Origin: an uncultured Clostridium sp.
GTDB taxonomy: Bacteria; Bacillota; Clostridia; Clostridiales; Clostridiaceae
NCBI GenBank assembly: GCA_934746785.1
Contig: CAKVFO010000147.1
Location: forward strand, 1-8,319
Length of the DNA stretch: 8,319 nucleotides
Direction of reading: 5' to 3'
Shown: positions 6,626 through 8,319 of the stretch, in pieces
Layout: each line of letters opens with the position of its first letter
Numbering within the stretch: the stretch's first letter is position 1
Made by a program: the position numbers and the translations under genes
Notes under the pieces: generated by a model
Seen by the model: only the letters and a program-made list of their open reading frames with translations
Databases searched by the model: none
What the model was told of the DNA's origin: nothing

Positions 6626-8319
6626 TTATCTTATTCGTGTTCTTAAACCATCTAACACATTGCTGCTTACTAAAAATTGAGTATCAGCTTCTTTATAATT
6701 ATTTTTCTTTATCGCTTGTACATTTATATTATATTTCTTATTCGGGGTATATAAAGGCACTTTAAATACATATTCTGTATACCTGCTTCTTTCAGCTGGT
6801 ATTGTTATAACAGTACTTAAAGGTTCATCTCCTTCCTCAACATAACTTTCGATTTCATAGTCAAAAGTTATAATCAAAGTCGTTGGCCCTCCAGTTGTTT
6901 TAATCTTCAATCTTCCATACTGTCCTTCTTCAATAATTGGAACTTCATCAATACAATTTGGATCATTATAAGGTACCACCTTTGCATTTAAAGTTAGTAT
7001 TGGAAAACTTTCTTCTTTAATAAGTCCTATATTTCCAACATTATCTTCACCGTATATCTGTACTGTAATATCATCACATCCAAAACTTGAGTAAGCATCA
7101 ATATTTGTATTCCAAGTCTTAGTTTGCTCATTATAAACTAACTCTTGAATCACATATTCTTTATCATGTTCTTCATAATAATATTGATCATAAAGTTTAG
7201 GATAAAATTTAGCAAATATTCTCTTTACTCCTGAACCATTAACTTTTTTTCCAGTGCAATAGTCCGTTACATTGGAAACACTAACTGAAATATCAGTTGT
7301 TTCAAGGTCTTGATTCATCTCAACCTTACCTGTAGGTGCAGTCCCATCAACCTTTAACCACATTTTACTATCTTTTTCTTCCCTAGAATAATTAATAGTA
7401 TAATCATCCGTATTATAATCGTAAATGTACCTGTCATACTGAAAGTTCTGTTTCAAATATAATCTAAAAGCTCGTCCATCATCTATTGGTTCTTCCTCAT
7501 TCCAAGGTTTATCCGTCTTAAGCCAGTGTACTCCCTGTAGATAATTTCTAAATAATCTATTATCATAATGTCTAAAGGCATTATTACCTATTAAACCTTT
7601 AAATTTATCTGAAACCATTGCTTTATAAGAATTAACATCATGAATATAAACATCATTAATATAATTATTTTTTTTATATTCATAATCATAGCTGTCTATT
7701 TCCATAGCATGCTCTTTAAACTTATTACTTCTATTATTATCTTCAAGTAATAATAGTGAAGTACTTGTAGGGTAGATTCCATAATTACTTTTAAAATATC
7801 CCTCAGTAAATACAGCAAATTCAGAACCTAGTTTTACCCAATAAGTATCATTACTTTCCTTATAATCATACTTTACCATTGAAATATCCCCATCCTCTGG
7901 CACAGGATTAATTTTCTCAACTTGAATCACTTTACTTCTGCTCACATTCCCAAGAAGATCAGAACTTATAAACTGAATATTAAGCTTGCCAAAATAGTCT
8001 TTAAAACTGCTTTTATCAAAATTAATTTCAAACTCTAAATCTGAAACACTATTTTCATCGCCTGGAGTACAGTATAACTTTTCTCCCTGTCCTATACTAT
8101 TTCCATTACTGTCACTTTTATAAATAACAACATATTGATTAATTGTTTTATAATCAGAAGTAGTCGTATAATCTACTCCTACTCCCTTTGAATTTTCACC
8201 TCGTACATCATGAAGGTCTTTTATAAGAATATTCATTCCATCTACTACAACATTATCCGAAAGACTATTATTAGAAGAACTATATTCATTCTTATTCTTT
8301 ATAATAGGATCTCCAGTCC
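6626..8319 (-). CDS. large Ig-like-module protein, probably extracellular (5' end missing)
   Basis: I do not recognise a named family. The frame stays open to the right edge: 27 further sense codons precede the ATG at 8236, beginning TGDPIIKN, which looks like the start of an Ig-like module, so that ATG is internal. Numbering from it, a first beta-sandwich module ends in SDLLGNVSR (92-100). A tyrosine- and aspartate-rich region follows (about 117-295, with YWVKLG at 132-137). A second module starts VDGTAPTGKVEM (296-307) and ends EDNVGNIG (397-404). A last beta-rich segment (about 416-525) closes the protein. The D-x-x-GN endings and the TAPTG opening are typical of Ig-like repeats in Gram-positive surface proteins. 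The C-terminus, RTRIR, carries no LPxTG motif, membrane segment or visible wall-binding repeat. A signal peptide, if any, lies outside the window. Its position 16 bases before the DUF6382 gene suggests it serves the same secretion system as an external component or cargo; this is inference. Confidence 0.7.
   Translation of the reverse strand, partial: TGDPIIKNKNEYSSSNNSLSDNVVVDGMNILIKDLHDVRGENSKGVGVDYTTTSDYKTINQYVVIYKSDSNGNSIGQGEKLYCTPGDENSVSDLEFEINFDKSSFKDYFGKLNIQFISSDLLGNVSRSKVIQVEKINPVPEDGDISMVKYDYKESNDTYWVKLGSEFAVFTEGYFKSNYGIYPTSTSLLLLEDNNRSNKFKEHAMEIDSYDYEYKKNNYINDVYIHDVNSYKAMVSDKFKGLIGNNAFRHYDNRLFRNYLQGVHWLKTDKPWNEEEPIDDGRAFRLYLKQNFQYDRYIYDYNTDDYTINYSREEKDSKMWLKVDGTAPTGKVEMNQDLETTDISVSVSNVTDYCTGKKVNGSGVKRIFAKFYPKLYDQYYYEEHDKEYVIQELVYNEQTKTWNTNIDAYSSFGCDDITVQIYGEDNVGNIGLIKEESFPILTLNAKVVPYNDPNCIDEVPIIEEGQYGRLKIKTTGGPTTLIITFDYEIESYVEEGDEPLSTVITIPAERSRYTEYVFKVPLYTPNKKYNINVQAIKKNNYKEADTQFLVSSNVLDGLRTRIR

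Larger units (their letters stand above)
1..8319 (-). other. single-operon segment of a divergent type VII secretion locus
   Basis: Five genes run in one direction with junctions of 16 bases, a 14-base overlap, 17 bases and 14 bases. No gap can hold a promoter or a rho-independent terminator, and none was seen, so co-transcription from a promoter to the right of the window is the simplest reading. The order is Ig-like protein, DUF6382/EssB-like, CpaE-like, EsaB-like, EssC. No WXG100 (EsxA), EsaA or EssA gene is present in the window. Confidence 0.75.

Noticed and set aside
8234..8236. ATG as the true start of the Ig-like protein
   Set aside because: The frame remains open for 27 codons to the window edge with module-like sequence (TGDPIIKN), there is no good ribosome binding site before the ATG, and the product would lack a signal peptide.

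Overview
The window is AT-rich (roughly 30% G+C by eye). Every supported gene lies on the minus strand, with gaps of at most 17 bases or a short overlap. Low G+C, strong Shine-Dalgarno sites, a TTG start and the protein families point to a Firmicute, most likely a member of the Clostridia (Clostridium-like). This is inferred from style and families; no marker gene is present.

Layout in the direction of transcription, from high to low coordinates: (1) 8319-6626, the C-terminal part of a large beta-rich protein with Ig-like modules, running off the right edge; (2) 6609-5560, a 349-residue membrane protein with a DUF6382/EssB-like pseudokinase-type N-terminus, an acidic linker and a C-terminal membrane hairpin; (3) 5573-4509, a CpaE/MinD-like protein made of a pseudo-receiver domain plus a P-loop domain in which both Walker A lysines are lost; (4) 4491-4246, an 81-residue YukD/EsaB-type ubiquitin-like protein with a TTG start; (5) 4231-1, an EssC/YukBA-type protein (two FHA domains, two membrane segments, three FtsK/SpoIIIE-type ATPase domains), 1410 complete codons of it, running off the left edge with perhaps 70-100 residues missing. 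No non-coding stretch exceeds 17 bases, so the window holds no room for an internal promoter or terminator. All five genes look like part of one operon.

The EsaB and EssC pair identifies a type VII secretion system of the Firmicutes kind (T7SSb). EssC would be the membrane motor that exports WXG100/LXG-type substrates, and EsaB its small cytosolic partner. The rest is not the textbook esxA-esaA-essA-esaB-essB-essC order. The EssB position is taken by a shorter protein with no extracellular domain. A CpaE-like protein of the sort usually met in Tad/Flp pilus loci sits inside the operon, and a big Ig-like extracellular-type protein lies directly upstream. No WXG100, EsaA or EssA gene is visible, though they may lie outside the window. 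The most interesting reading is a divergent clostridial T7SS with a catalytically dead MinD/CpaE-like component and a possible extracellular beta-sandwich partner.
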